A stretch of 64,000 nucleotides of DNA, taken from the NCBI GenBank assembly GCA_949128115.1, contig OX421961.1, positions 106,872,363 through 106,936,362 on the forward strand, given 5' to 3'. Under the pieces are notes generated by a model. It was not told the DNA's origin. It was given only the letters and a program-made list of their open reading frames with translations, and did not search any database. This document shows, in pieces, positions 33,985 to 45,099 of the stretch. Numbering within the stretch: the stretch's first letter is position 1; every line of letters starts with the position of its first letter. Both the position numbers and the translations under genes were made by a program. Source of the DNA: Anaspis maculata. Taxonomy: Eukaryota > Arthropoda > Insecta > Coleoptera > Scraptiidae.

Positions 33985-34245
33985 TAATACGCGTGATCAG
34001 TTTCTACGAATTTGCGTTGGTTAAGTACCTACTTTAACAATTATTGAGAGACATTGAAAATGTTTGTTATCGTATCGTCGCTTTGGAATCTCAATCTCCT
34101 ATCGCTCATACACACTCATTCAAATAGCTCCTTTCACTGAGAATTTTGAGTTGGTCCATCCCTCCTACTTTCACACACATTTATAAACACCCGGTACCTA
34201 CCAGTAATTTGCAAGTCAAAGTCACATAGGTAAATTGTTGCACTA
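33985..34245. repeat. Right copy of the roughly 260-bp direct repeat
   Basis: Same sequence as 32778-33034 with CTAC inserted in AAGTACCTACTTTAAC. See that entry. Confidence 0.9.
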
Positions 34246-34658
34246 TTGCACTTCGTTGTGTTCCCATTGCCGCATGCCATGCCGTTCTAGCCCAGTCATT
34301 TTAGGTTTACCCCCGGAAATAATTCTCACAAAGCTGAATTTTTGCATAGTGACCTTTTTGACCCGTCTGAGCAACATATCAAAATTCTCAGAAATTCCGG
34401 TGTTCGCGTCATGGACTTTACGGGGTTTGTGCCGATTTTTCTCATTTTTCTGCCAAACTGCCAAAGACTTGATCGATTGACTTTGCAGCCAGTCCTCAAC
34501 CAATTCGAGAGAAAAGCGATTGAAGTGGGGGGTAGCTTTGAGCGCGCAGCGGAAAATCCGAGCAATGCCATGTTTCGACTGCGAGGCAAATGTCATGCAA
34601 GTGGTTGATCCCACGAAAAAACTGTAGAGAAGAAAATTGTTGACCGTAATGTTCTACA
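34246..34658. other. No gene seen; short duplicated flank
   Basis: CACAAAGCTGAATTTTTG...GTGACCTTTTTGA near 34330 recurs at 35490 and, weaker, at 35370, on the far side of the foldback 34659-35261. Overlapping frames of 81-123 aa here are on both strands and have no recognisable domain. Confidence 0.45.
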
Positions 34659-35261
34659 TATAGGGTATTTCAGGGATAATAGCAAAAAATTTAGCTGTGG
34701 GTAGATCTCGTCAAAATATGACGGAAACCTTTATACCATTTTGCAAATTCGGCCTAATGACGAAGATACAACCCTCCAAAGTTAACTTTTTTCGGATTTC
34801 GAAAATTTGTAACTCAGGAACGTTTCGACAAATTTAGCTTTCATTCAGCAAAAGCTCTTTCGTCATGATTATCTATCAACCTGCCAAATTTGGGAAAAAT
34901 CTAACCAGTGGTGTAGGAGTTATGAGGGTCAGTAATTTAGAAGCATCCGAAGAAAAATTGAAGGTGACCCCTGATAACTTCTACGCCACTGATTGGATTC
35001 TTTCCAAATTTGGCAGGTTGATAGATGATTATGACAAACCAGCTAAATTAACAATTCAGCTAATTCAGCTAAATTAAAGCTAAATTTGTCGAAACGTTCC
35101 TGAGTTACAAATTTTTGAAATCCGTAAAAAGTGAACTTTGGAGGGCTGTATCTTTGTCATTAGGCCGAACTTTGCAAAATTGTATATAGGTTTTCGTCAT
35201 ATTTTGACGAGATCTACCCACAGTTAAATTCTTGGCTATCATCTCTGAAACACCCTGTATA
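34659..35261. repeat. Foldback with CACCCTGTAT end, copy 1
   Basis: Arms of about 260-300 bp containing TGACGAGATCTACCCACAG and its complement; ends TATAGGGTATTTC and AACACCCTGTATA. A second copy is at 54397-54983. Confidence 0.85.
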
Positions 35262-35666
35262 ATGCTGGTACCAAGACTCCTCATCCGGTGATGTATTTCA
35301 AATTATAACACGAAAACTACCTAGGTGTTTTGGGTTAAAAATGTCTAAAACTCAGGTATAGTTTTGTCGAAGCTAAATTTCTGTACAGTGACCCTTTTGA
35401 CCCATCTGAACAACATAACAACCCAACCAACCCTACGGGCATTTTAGGTCTAAAAACGGCCAAACCCGGAAATGACTCCCACAAAGCTGAATTTTTGTAG
35501 GTATAGTGACCTTTTTGAGCCGAGTCGGCAACCGTGCAGTGTACGGAAGACGTGATGATCGCTCCGGTGTGTATCGTCCGATAAGGAGTGCTACCGAGTT
35601 AAGAAAATCCGAACAGTGACTGGCGTGGATAATGAAACTTGAAGATTTTAGAAAGGTAAGGTATAT

Positions 35667-36116
35667 ACCGGGTGGCCCACCGAAAACGAAACCGACAAAT
35701 TTTCGGGCACTTGACCTCACTTGTTTGTATACTGTAATATGTATACTGAACGGACGGACATAAGCCCCGTCATGGGTTCGGCAAATACGAGCCAGCCTCC
35801 TAGAAGGGGCTGTAACCCCCCGAAAACACTGAAATTAGCATTATCTTGGAAAATTTGCATCGAATCGAAAAAAATCAACACCGCTATAAAGACAATTGAA
35901 TCAGCTTTGAAATGATGTATCACTCAACTCCAACTATCATTTAAAATTTTCGAAGGGGCTGCCACCCTGACTACGGGGATGAAACTCCACGGTTAAATTA
36001 ATAGCGGTTGAACGTCCCCCTTGAAAACAAAGTTGACCTGTCCGGGCTTATTTCGAAAAAATTAGGGCGAATGCCCGAAAATCTGTCTGTTTCGTTTTCA
36101 GTGGGCCACCTTGTAT
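35667..36116. mobile_element. Inverted-repeat element with GGGTGGCCCAC ends
   Basis: Left ATACCGGGTGGCCCACCG...CGAAACCGACA and right TGTCTGTTTCG...GTGGGCCACCTTGTAT are about 45-bp terminal inverted repeats with mismatches. A right-end fragment of the family is at 24340-24543. Frames of 62-95 aa over it are not recognisable. Confidence 0.7.
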
Positions 36117-36884
36117 GTAGTTTGAACGGAAGAAAATGTTGTGGAAAGTGATAAGAATACAAGCAAAAAAGCCCAGCAAGAACACCTTGGGCGCGAAGCA
36201 GCGGACGAAGGCGACGTTGCCACAACCGTTGCACATTGCTTATGGGATTTGTTTCTTGTTAAGTTAAAATGAATTTCTACTATTATAGCACCATATCTAG
36301 GAAAGGGTGATACATGATACATATTTATCCCTCGATCATGTCTACCCACCCTTACTCTTAAAACACCTATACCCTGGTAGTTTTTCCAGAAATGATTTGT
36401 TCAACTCATTCAACTAGAAAATGTGCAACGAGTGCTTCCACTGGGAGAGTGCTAATTTGGGAGAAACTATTAGGGTATAGGGGCTATAGGGGTAAGGGGT
36501 AGACATAAGAGATCAATATGGACCAATTTATTTTAACACATAACATGTTACAGTCGTAGAAACTTATTTTAACTAAAGAAACTCTTAATCAAGCTAACTA
36601 ACTAACCTAAATCTTATCAAGAAACAATTTATTTTTAATAGGGCAGAGCAGAAGTTGATAATTCAGTGGAGGGTGAACGTCAAATTTCAGGGGTTGGTTC
36701 GCAAGAAATAATGGATCAGCATCACTCTGAACATACCGTGTCAGAAATTCGAAAAAATTCCCCGTTTATTTTGGTCGTTATTCAATTTTGAATTTTCAGT
36801 CATTTTTCGAAATGATAGGGGTGGTGGTTCTAAAAATAGGGGTCTATAGTCCGGACGTTAGTGGGACATACCTTGCACTTCTAT
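36117..36884. other. No gene seen
   Basis: Overlapping minus-strand frames of 62-83 aa at its start look like chance frames. The rest is AT-rich with GGGGTATAGGGG-type patches near 36480. Confidence 0.4.
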
Positions 36885-38460
36885 ACCAAGCATTGTAACT
36901 TTGCATGCCTGTTACTGAGACTGACATCGGCGCAAATCGTGCAGACACTTTATACAGGGTGAAGTAGAAAACATTTGTTGAAAAATCGTAAATTTTGAAT
37001 CGTAACCGATAGACGTATGTAAATCAGGATATTGATGACTGATTTCATGCTAATGAAGAGGCTGCAAGCAGTTTCAAAATATGTTGAGGCGTTTCCGAAA
37101 TACGCTGGAAAAAGTGAAACTTCTTATTTTTTCATTTTTTCAGTAAATCAGAGGTTTTTAAGCAATCTGGAGAAAATGCTTAAAAAAGAATTCCGTTGCC
37201 CGATGAAAAAAAAATTCAAATTGAGCTTAGTAAAGCGGTTTTGTCGACTTCAAAAACCTTCAAACTATCAAATTGAGAGGTGCGTTCATTTTGACACATG
37301 ATTTCTGGTATCAGGACCTACTCAAGAACATAAAAAATCCAAATAGACGACAATTTCCATCAAAAGCATCGATTATCTCTCAAATTATGGAATTTAGGGG
37401 TAGGGTTTCCCATCTCCAATATCTCATAGTAGTCCGGACGTTAAGGGCAAAAAATCAGGGGTACCTTGCACTTTTATACCAAGCATTGTCACTTTGCATG
37501 CCTGTTGCTGAAACGACCCTGGATCAATCTGGATGTGGGGACACCGGCGCAAATCGTGCGGACACTTTATACAGGGTTAAGTGAAAACAATTTATTGACA
37601 AATCGTAAATCTTGAACCATATCCGATGGACGTATGTGAATCAGGTAATTGATGACGGATTCCATGCTCATGAAGAGGCTGCAAACAGTTTTGAAATATG
37701 TTGAGGCGTTTCCAAAATACGATGGAAAAAGTGAAACTTCTTAATTGTTTTTCTTTTTCCAGTAAATCAGTTGTTTTTGGAGATATCGAGCTGCAACTTG
37801 ATATTCCGCCAAATAATCATGTTCTTGATGAAACGCGATATGGAGACATCGAAAAAGCCTGCTAGATTAAATACTAAGATCTTCAACTTTTTTATCATCG
37901 GTAGCGCCATCTTCAAATTGCCCTTCGTGGAATTGTTGAAAAAACAACAGGTGACGACTTTGTTGGACTCATACGATCGTTTTATAATGAAAGACCAGGT
38001 CCTGAATTGCGCCAATGACCTCTTCGCCGAAGAAACGTTATCAATTTCGTTTTTCTTGATTTCTCTTCACTTAAGTGACAGTCATGACCAAATGGAACTT
38101 TGGATCGATGAGATGTTTGCGTTATTATAATCCACATTATTTTGTGAAGCCAGTCACTGAATTTCGTCATCATCAGCCAAGTGGAGTTCTTTTGGCAAAC
38201 AGTTGAACAAAAACTTTGTCCCGATTTTTGTGAAAAATGCAAAAACGGTAGGGTCACGTCGTCGCCTCAAACCCGACTAAAGAAAATCTGTGAACAAAAA
38301 TGCCACCAATTGATACTGAAAAAGTTCGGAGGAAGGTGTTCTGTAGTTTAAAGCTAAACCAAAATGGATTGTTCCATCCTAGTTCTGCAGGAGGGACGTC
38401 AAAAATGTTGCTACAGCTTATCTTTGAAGCGTTTCTGACCATATTAAAACAAACAAGCGA
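36885..38460. repeat. Family-C repeat, forward copy
   Basis: Contains an internal direct duplication: 36885-37160 recurs at 37455-37785. Most of 37170-38450 recurs inverted at 51380-52590 with high identity (the 103-aa frames at 37273-37584 and 52161-52472 differ at one residue). The frames of 103 and 119 aa have no recognisable domain and I read them as repeat-borne. Confidence 0.8.
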
Positions 38461-38539
38461 ATATGCCTCATGGGCATGAGGCTCAGTAGCGCACTTCCTT
38501 TTTGAAGGATTATTAGTGAACGCAAGATGTTAATTAGGG

Positions 38540-39765
38540 TTCTACCGTTATTTGGGCAGAAATTTCAATATCGCGGCCAAAATAGCGTCAGAATCATGAA
38601 ATTTGGCTTAAAAATCAAAATGATCGTACTATAGACAAGAGTAAGCTCCAAGTTCCATGAAAATCATTCCACTAATAAGAGATTCCAATATGGCGGCCAA
38701 GATGGCGGTAGAATGTTGGAATTTGGCTGGAGAATAAGAATGATCATACGAAACAAAGGAAAGTCCCAAGCTCCATGAAAATCGTCAAGTGATAAGAAAT
38801 TTTAACATGGCGGCAAAGCATCATTTGTCCAAAATCGGATATATTTTGATAAAGTTCACATCGCCTGTGAATTTACTCAAATCGGACCACTTTCAGAGAA
38901 ATTCAAAATGGCGGACCAAAGATGGCGGCAAAGTGACAGAAATCATTGGTCAAATTTATATGGTGAACACGTACGCATTTGATTGGCATTTGCAATTACA
39001 ACACTTTGATATCGCTTTTCGTTGAGGCATAATTTTCCTAGTTCTATCATTTTGAAACTCGTTTTGAAACATGTTTAATTTGGAGAATACAAGATGGCGG
39101 CAGGGCATCAATTGTCGAAAATTGGATGTATCTTAATGAAGTTCACATCGCCTGCAAATTGCACTCAAATTGGACTACTTTCAGAGAAATTCAAAATGGC
39201 GGATCAAAGATGGCGACCAAATGACAAAAATAATTGGTCAACTTTGTATTGTGGACCCGTATGCATTCGATTGGCGTTTGCACCACAACGATATCTCTTT
39301 TCGTTGAGGCATAATTCTCCTAGTTCTATCACTTCGAAACATCTTCAATAGTAAGAATACAAGATGGCGGCGAGGCATCAATTGTCAAAAATTGGATGTA
39401 TCCTGATGAAGTTCACATCGCCTGCAAATTTCACTCAAATCGGACCACTTTCAGAGAAATTCAAGGGGGATCAAAGATGGCGGTCAAGTGACAAAAATTA
39501 TTGGTCAACTTTATATGGTGGTCACGTACGCATTCGATTGGCGTTTGCACCACATCGATATCTCTTTTCGTTGAGGCATAATTCTCCTAGTTCTATCACT
39601 TCGAAACATGTTCAATAGTGAGAATACAAGATGGCGGCGGGGCATGAATTGTCAAAAATTGGATAGATCTTGATGTGGTTTACATTGCCTGCAAATTTCA
39701 TTTCAATCGGATCACTTTTAGAGGAATTCAAAATGGCGGATCAAAGACGGCGGCAGAAAACAAAA
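38540..39765. repeat. Tandem repeat, about 270-bp unit, with AAGATGGCGGC cores
   Basis: Four diverged units begin near 38806, 39091, 39361 and 39628 with AAGATGGCGGC...GGGCATCAATTGTC, followed by TTCACATCGCCTG and TTTCAGAGAAATTCAAAATGGCGG. Earlier ATGGCGG motifs at 38570-38800 suggest a further decayed unit. Frames starting MAA.HQLSKIGCILMKF repeat with the unit. Confidence 0.85.
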
Positions 39766-40723
39766 AACCAAAAGTCATCTTGACATCCTGGACATATACA
39801 AGGTGATTCACCACCAAATGGACATAGCCTAAGGGTAGGTCCAGTTTTGCCAGACGAACCAGGATCTGGCTTTGAAATTTTTCTAACACTGTTTGTTCCG
39901 AAGTTACAGGGTGATTCATGTATTTTGTCGAATTTTTTGACAAGCCGTATCTTCAGAACGACTGGATGGATTGGGTTGAAATTTTGTGGGTTGATTCTTC
40001 TATTGATATCTGACACATCACCCTATCAAACAGTTCAAATTTTCCAGGCCCGGCCTTGTAAAAAAAAACTTCAAAGCTTTTTTCAAAAAAGACATTCTGT
40101 ATGCATATTTTTCAAATTTCATTCTCAAATTAGGAGACTACATGAAACATGCTATTAATATCGCAAAAAAAATTGCTTGGCACCATTGAGCTGTCAAGAA
40201 AACTTAGACAATCATAATGATTTTTGAGGTTAGGATTTTTTGTAAATTAATATTCTCAAATATTTGCAAATGATCTATCATGGCCCTGAATTTCAGCCGT
40301 TTCGTCAGAAAAATAAAAATGACATTTTTCTCGTTTTCTCAGAAAAAAACAAAAAATTTCATCAGAATTTTCGAAAAATTTTTGATACGTTCCTCAATTC
40401 CAGCTAAATTTGGGGTAGAAGTGAAGCTGAGGGACGTTACAATAATTTTTTGAAAATTCGGCTGAAACTTTTTGTTACTACTGACAAAACGAGAAAAATG
40501 TCAGTTTTATTTTTATGACGAAACGGCTGAAATTCGAGGCCATAATAAATCATTTGTGAATATTTGAAAATATTATTTACAAAAAATCCTAACCTCTAAA
40601 ATCACCAGAGTTATCAATTTTCTTTTGACAGCTTAATGGTGCCAAGCAATTTTTTTTGCGATATTAATAGCACGTTTCATGTAGTTTCTGAATATGAAAA
40701 TGAATTTTGGATAATATGCATAC

Positions 40724-42656
40724 TGTGGCAGAACGGCTTAGAATTATAAAATAAAGGGGAATGAAATATTTAGGAATAAAATTAGCATTGCGGGCGATAT
40801 CGCGAAATGAAAAAAATAGGAGAAGGAATGCGAAATATATCGATTTTTGCCGGCCAGCATCGGAGTGACACCGGATGCAAGAAAGATGCAGGCATCGACG
40901 TTGGTAGGCCAGAGGGTTGTGACGGGAGACGGGGTGTGGGAAAATAACATAGGTCCAAGAACAGTGACGAAGAGAGGAGATTCGGGTGGTAAGAGTCGAG
41001 CACACCGGGTGTATTTTGCTGGAAGAAAACTAATATTTTTCAAGAAGAATAAATTACGAAAAGTGCTAAAACACTGTGATAGATTTGTAGTACATCAGTG
41101 ATGTGAAAGGAAAACATTAAGGCAAGTCTGATTTCTATTGTAATCGAATGCGAATGGTTTAAATGAGGTTGAAGTAATTGTTTTGGTTTAAAAAAATGAT
41201 AGTAGGTTTTGTTTGATCTTTTGAACAGCCATGATAAGCGTCAAGCCAATTTGAATTCTTTGTAATTGCTCTGAGCTTTTAAAATGCGGCCCCTTGTTTT
41301 CAGATAACTACCTTCCAGATGCAAGAAAAAGGGTGAAACCTCAGCAACCCTTTTAAGAGATTTGGCTTCCGACAGAGCATGATTTTGTAGACTCTATTAG
41401 CTGAGACAAGCACTAGCAGTATTTATGCAAATCAAACCTGGGCAAAATCTCGATTACGCGTTATCTTCCCCCATAGAATAAGATATTTAACCCTTTCGCG
41501 CGACAAAGAATTTAAAGGCATGAGGCCGAGTTTCCAAAGAGAAACCCCTTGAGTAATGCTAAGAAAATTCAGTGTCGTTTCGAAACACTTCAAGATAAGA
41601 AATGAACGAGACATAAAATCAAATTTGCAGGCTAATTAATTAGAGGCTCATTGCGATGACTTGTACTCCATATTGTAAATTTGTGTAATGGTATTGAACC
41701 TGCATGAAACCGAGCTGCTGGATAAGTCTTCAAATTATGAACTATAGCACCAGCTGGATATAAAATCTATGGAATGTCAACACTCAAATTTTATGTAAAT
41801 TATTTGATCAATAATTTAAATAATGGCTATAAATTCGAAAGATCAAGACAAAACTCGGTGAACAACAATCTCTCTCTAAGTACAATTAAACAGTAAAGAT
41901 TTCTTCTCGTGCCAGGGTGAATGGGCGAAAGGGAAGAAAGGGTTGAAACGAAAACTGGAAAAAGGATAAATGAATTAGGCAGGGAATTAAACTCAAGTGT
42001 ACTAGGAAATGGATTCACCCATAATTCTGAAAATTAGGAAGAATGAGAACGGAATTAATTTGCAAGGGTTGAACAAATTCGTCGTAGGATTGCACACGGT
42101 ATTAGGATGTACTTTTCTTTCAGAAACCGAATGTAAATCTCGATGTAAACTAATCCAATTCCTAACGCTAGCTGAATGCCAGCACGTCAGGAAATTATGA
42201 AATGAATAATTAAGGGTAATTTAATTAAGTTGGCGATGATTGATTAATTTGTAATAAAATTGAGGTGTGGTTAAATGACTTTGTTTATTCTTTCAATATT
42301 TATTCAATTCATTCCCTTTAAGAAGAACGTGAGGTTACTACTAGAGTAGGCTTGAGGTATTAGCACGACGTGAAGCTGAGGTAGATGTAATCGGGTTAAA
42401 TAACTTAGGTAAAGGTAAAATAAAATCTACGGCACAACGAAATACGACTTAGGGTAATTAGACGCATCACAGCTTAATTAATTTAACGTAGGGAAGGGAA
42501 GGGATATCACAAAATTGGGGCCGGTGACGAGGTTTATTACAAAATGTTACCGTGAGGTTGGGATGTTACAAAGTAGTTGTCGTGACTCAGAATTTTACAG
42601 TAGGTGCCATGACTTTAGGATAATTTACAGTTGGTGTCCAATGACCGGGATTTACA
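40724..42656 (+). repeat. 5' LTR of the gag-only element
   Basis: 1933 bp, near-identical to the 3' LTR over all stretches compared; near its end GGGATTTACA replaces GGGATGTTACA. Five open frames of 60-99 aa occur identically in both LTRs and are not genes. Confidence 0.93.
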
Positions 42657-43816
42657 GTGGTGCAGTGATCAGGGATATTCACAGTGTGTTCAGTGACGCA
42701 GGATTAGAGGTAATTAGAAGCAATGATTGGATAAATAATTGGGAAATGAACAAAGGCAAATAGGCTAGAAAAATCAAAACACGCGCATATATAGAAAAGG
42801 ACCGAGAGTAGGTGGAATTTCGCCAAGGGTGTTTTAATGGTTCTGGGCGTGGGCGAACAGATGTGGAAAGGGTCGTTCCGGGAGCAGGTAGCAAGATGTG
42901 GGTCGAAAAATACACAACGGAGTGACGAAAGCTCACTTCAAACTACGACTATAATTTGCATAGGGTGAATTTTCAAACTAAATAAGCCATTTAAATATGA
43001 TGGACCACGGTGCTGAAATTTTACAAATCAGGGAATAAATAGGGGTAGGAAAAATTGAAGCGTAGCAGATGTATTCGTAAAATAAAAAATACAGAGTAGC
43101 TGATCAAATTATGAGAGCGGAAGAAAATTAAAGGGATAAACCGAGTGAAAGGAAATAATCGAAGAAATAAGGTTTGAGGAAACACCCCAAGAAATTGATA
43201 AAAAAATATTAGAACATCTATCGTTTAAACCGAGGCCTAAACACACAATCGTAATCTATGAGGTGTACCGCCAGAAATTGACAAGAAAAATCAGGAAGTT
43301 TATGGCTAATAGTGTAAATGCGAAATAATTTCGGGACACAAATTAAAGATAATCCAAAAGCGTGAAGGGCGGTAGGTAGCAGGCCTGTTGCCTGTTGAGG
43401 GGTGACCTAATGGGAAACGTAAACTAGAGCGGACGGCACATTCCATTCGCCACACACATGTGACTTTTGAAAGCTGAGGATTTAAACTAAAACGCAGCGA
43501 AACAAACTTGGCGAGCGAAAAGCGACCTAAAAATTTAAAATGCGAAGTCGGATTAAAAGGGTTAAATGATTTTTTTAATCTGGGGGGCAGCGATAAATTG
43601 ATTCCACAATAAACTAGAGAGATGATGCGGGAAAGCATATTGTACTTAAAGAGAAATGTTGACTTGAGAGATTTTAAATTAATGAGTTATTAATTAAACA
43701 AAGTGTAATTGTAGCTGCAACAAAACAGTAATTAGTTCAACAACAAAAAAAAAACTAATCACTATTTGTTTTCTTTCGAAACGAAATTAATTCGGCGAGC
43801 CGAAATCGAACAAAGG
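42657..43816 (+). other. 5' leader of the gag-only element
   Basis: About 1.16 kb without a convincing frame. Directly after the LTR is GTGGTGCAGTGATCAGGG, the expected place of the primer-binding site; the matching tRNA was not identified. The minus-strand 110-aa frame at 43306-43638 has no recognisable domain. A long leader could hold packaging signals. Confidence 0.5.
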
Positions 43817-44488
43817 ATGTCCCAGAAACTACCTATGGAGGATGCACCACTTGAGCCGGGCCTGCAGCATAACAATGCAGATCCGACGACCGGAGAGAAA
43901 GGGGTTGACGACAGGGACGGAGTCAGTACAACGGCGGCGGATTCGAGTGAAATTGCTGCGATTCTTTTGGAACTGTTACGACGGGCAGCGCATACAAATC
44001 AACCACCAAAATTTCCCAAATTTCACGCGGACGACCGTCAAATTCCACTGGTTTTTCTCTCAAAACTGGAGCGATATTTTGAAAACCAAGGTATCAAAGA
44101 AGACGATAGAAAACTGAAAATCTCTCTCGAAGCGATGCAGGGAGCACCGATACGATGGGCGAACATATTTTTCCACGAGTGGAAATCGTACAGCGACTTC
44201 CGTAGCCAGTTTATCTCTCGCTATTGGCCGGAAAGCAGGCAACGAGGAATTCGAAAGCAGATTCGAGATGGCGTATATGATTCCAAAAATGGCAATAGTC
44301 TTTTCGACTATTTTGCAAAAATGGTTGAACTAGCAAGTTTTCTGACGACGTCAATTCCGGAAAAGTCGCTCGTGCAGGAATTGAGATATCACTTCCCAGT
44401 AAACATCCAACAGCTATGGATTGTCAGCGGATGCGAATCCATATCGAAAACTGGAGCCTTACTACAGAAGTTAGAAGATGCTGTGTAA
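43817..44488 (+). CDS. Gag-like structural protein, 223 codons to a TAA
   Basis: The predicted capsid protein of the element, expected to assemble particles around its RNA. After an acidic N-terminus (MSQKLPMEDAPLEPG) comes a retrotransposon Gag-type region: FPKFHADDRQIPLVFLSKLE, YFENQGIKEDDRK, WANIFFHEWKSYSDFRSQF and FDYFAKMVELA, the helical pattern seen in Ty3-type Gag proteins. There is no CCHC zinc knuckle. The frame is open further upstream to 43766 but the first ATG is 43817. It stops at TAA 44486-44488, after which the same frame continues (next entry). Leader and LTRs surround it; no partner frames exist. Confidence 0.8.
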   Translation: MSQKLPMEDAPLEPGLQHNNADPTTGEKGVDDRDGVSTTAADSSEIAAILLELLRRAAHTNQPPKFPKFHADDRQIPLVFLSKLERYFENQGIKEDDRKLKISLEAMQGAPIRWANIFFHEWKSYSDFRSQFISRYWPESRQRGIRKQIRDGVYDSKNGNSLFDYFAKMVELASFLTTSIPEKSLVQELRYHFPVNIQQLWIVSGCESISKTGALLQKLEDAV

Positions 44489-44626
44489 AATTTAAGAGAT
44501 GTCATAACATCGGAAGTTGAACCACGGAGGGAGCCAACGAACTTCGATAGTCCGGAGGACTCTATTTCTTCAGAACCACCTAGGAAGCGACGTCGACGAC
44601 GTGGACGGACTCTCGCGAGGATCTAA
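44489..44626 (+). CDS. Basic tail in frame after the Gag stop
   Basis: Directly after the TAA the frame stays open for 45 more codons and ends in an arginine-rich stretch (PPRKRRRRRGRTLARI) before the next TAA. A basic tail at this point would suit nucleic-acid binding in place of a zinc knuckle. So the first stop is either a recent nonsense mutation or is read through. I cannot tell which from one copy. Confidence 0.5.
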   Translation, partial: NLRDVITSEVEPRREPTNFDSPEDSISSEPPRKRRRRRGRTLARI

Positions 44627-45099
44627 CTGAAAGTGGCCTAAGGATCGAGGACACCAGATCCAATTCACGTAAAGTTATGTTAATTAAATTTTATTAGACA
44701 ATGGAACTTAGCGTCGTTGAATTTCAGATAAATCCTGGAGACTGGTGAGACTCGGAACAACTCAGATCAACGTGGACAACTGAGAAGAATTTCGCCTAGA
44801 GGATCGAAGACACTGCGGAAATGAAGATTCGAGGCAAATTCGCGTAGATTTAAATTTGTAGCCTAGAGGTTTTGGTTCTTAGACTTTCCTCTCTGCAGGG
44901 GTTTCCCATTTGAGTAACTGAGGTTTTACTCTGCAGACCAAAGCAAAAGGCTCAAGAAAATGCTGTTCTTGTTTATAACTATAAGCTGAAAGTTTGTATG
45001 TTAATCTGTTCAATTTAAATTTAACGAAGTAGCCTAGACTAAGGGACGCGAGTGAACTTTTAGTTAGATAGCTCTAGACTAAAAGTTCAGGGGGGCCTC
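44627..45099 (+). other. 3' untranslated part and purine tract of the gag-only element
   Basis: No frame of note. AGTTCAGGGGGGCCTC at 45083-45099 is the probable polypurine tract immediately before the 3' LTR. Confidence 0.6.

Noticed and set aside
37273..38130. Frames of 103 and 119 aa conserved in the inverted copy at 51690-52472
   Set aside because: Conservation is explained by a recent repeat copy; no domain or splice structure supports a gene.
39094..39618. MAA.HQLSKIGC frames of 84-85 aa
   Set aside because: They recur with the 270-bp tandem unit and contain indels between units.
38540..39765. CRISPR-like reading of regularly spaced repeats
   Set aside because: Units are about 270 bp and diverge throughout; the genome is eukaryotic.
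40847..42200. Frames of 60-99 aa in the 1.93-kb LTR, repeated at 45120-46576
   Set aside because: Their identity in the two LTRs follows from LTR duplication; no domain is recognisable.
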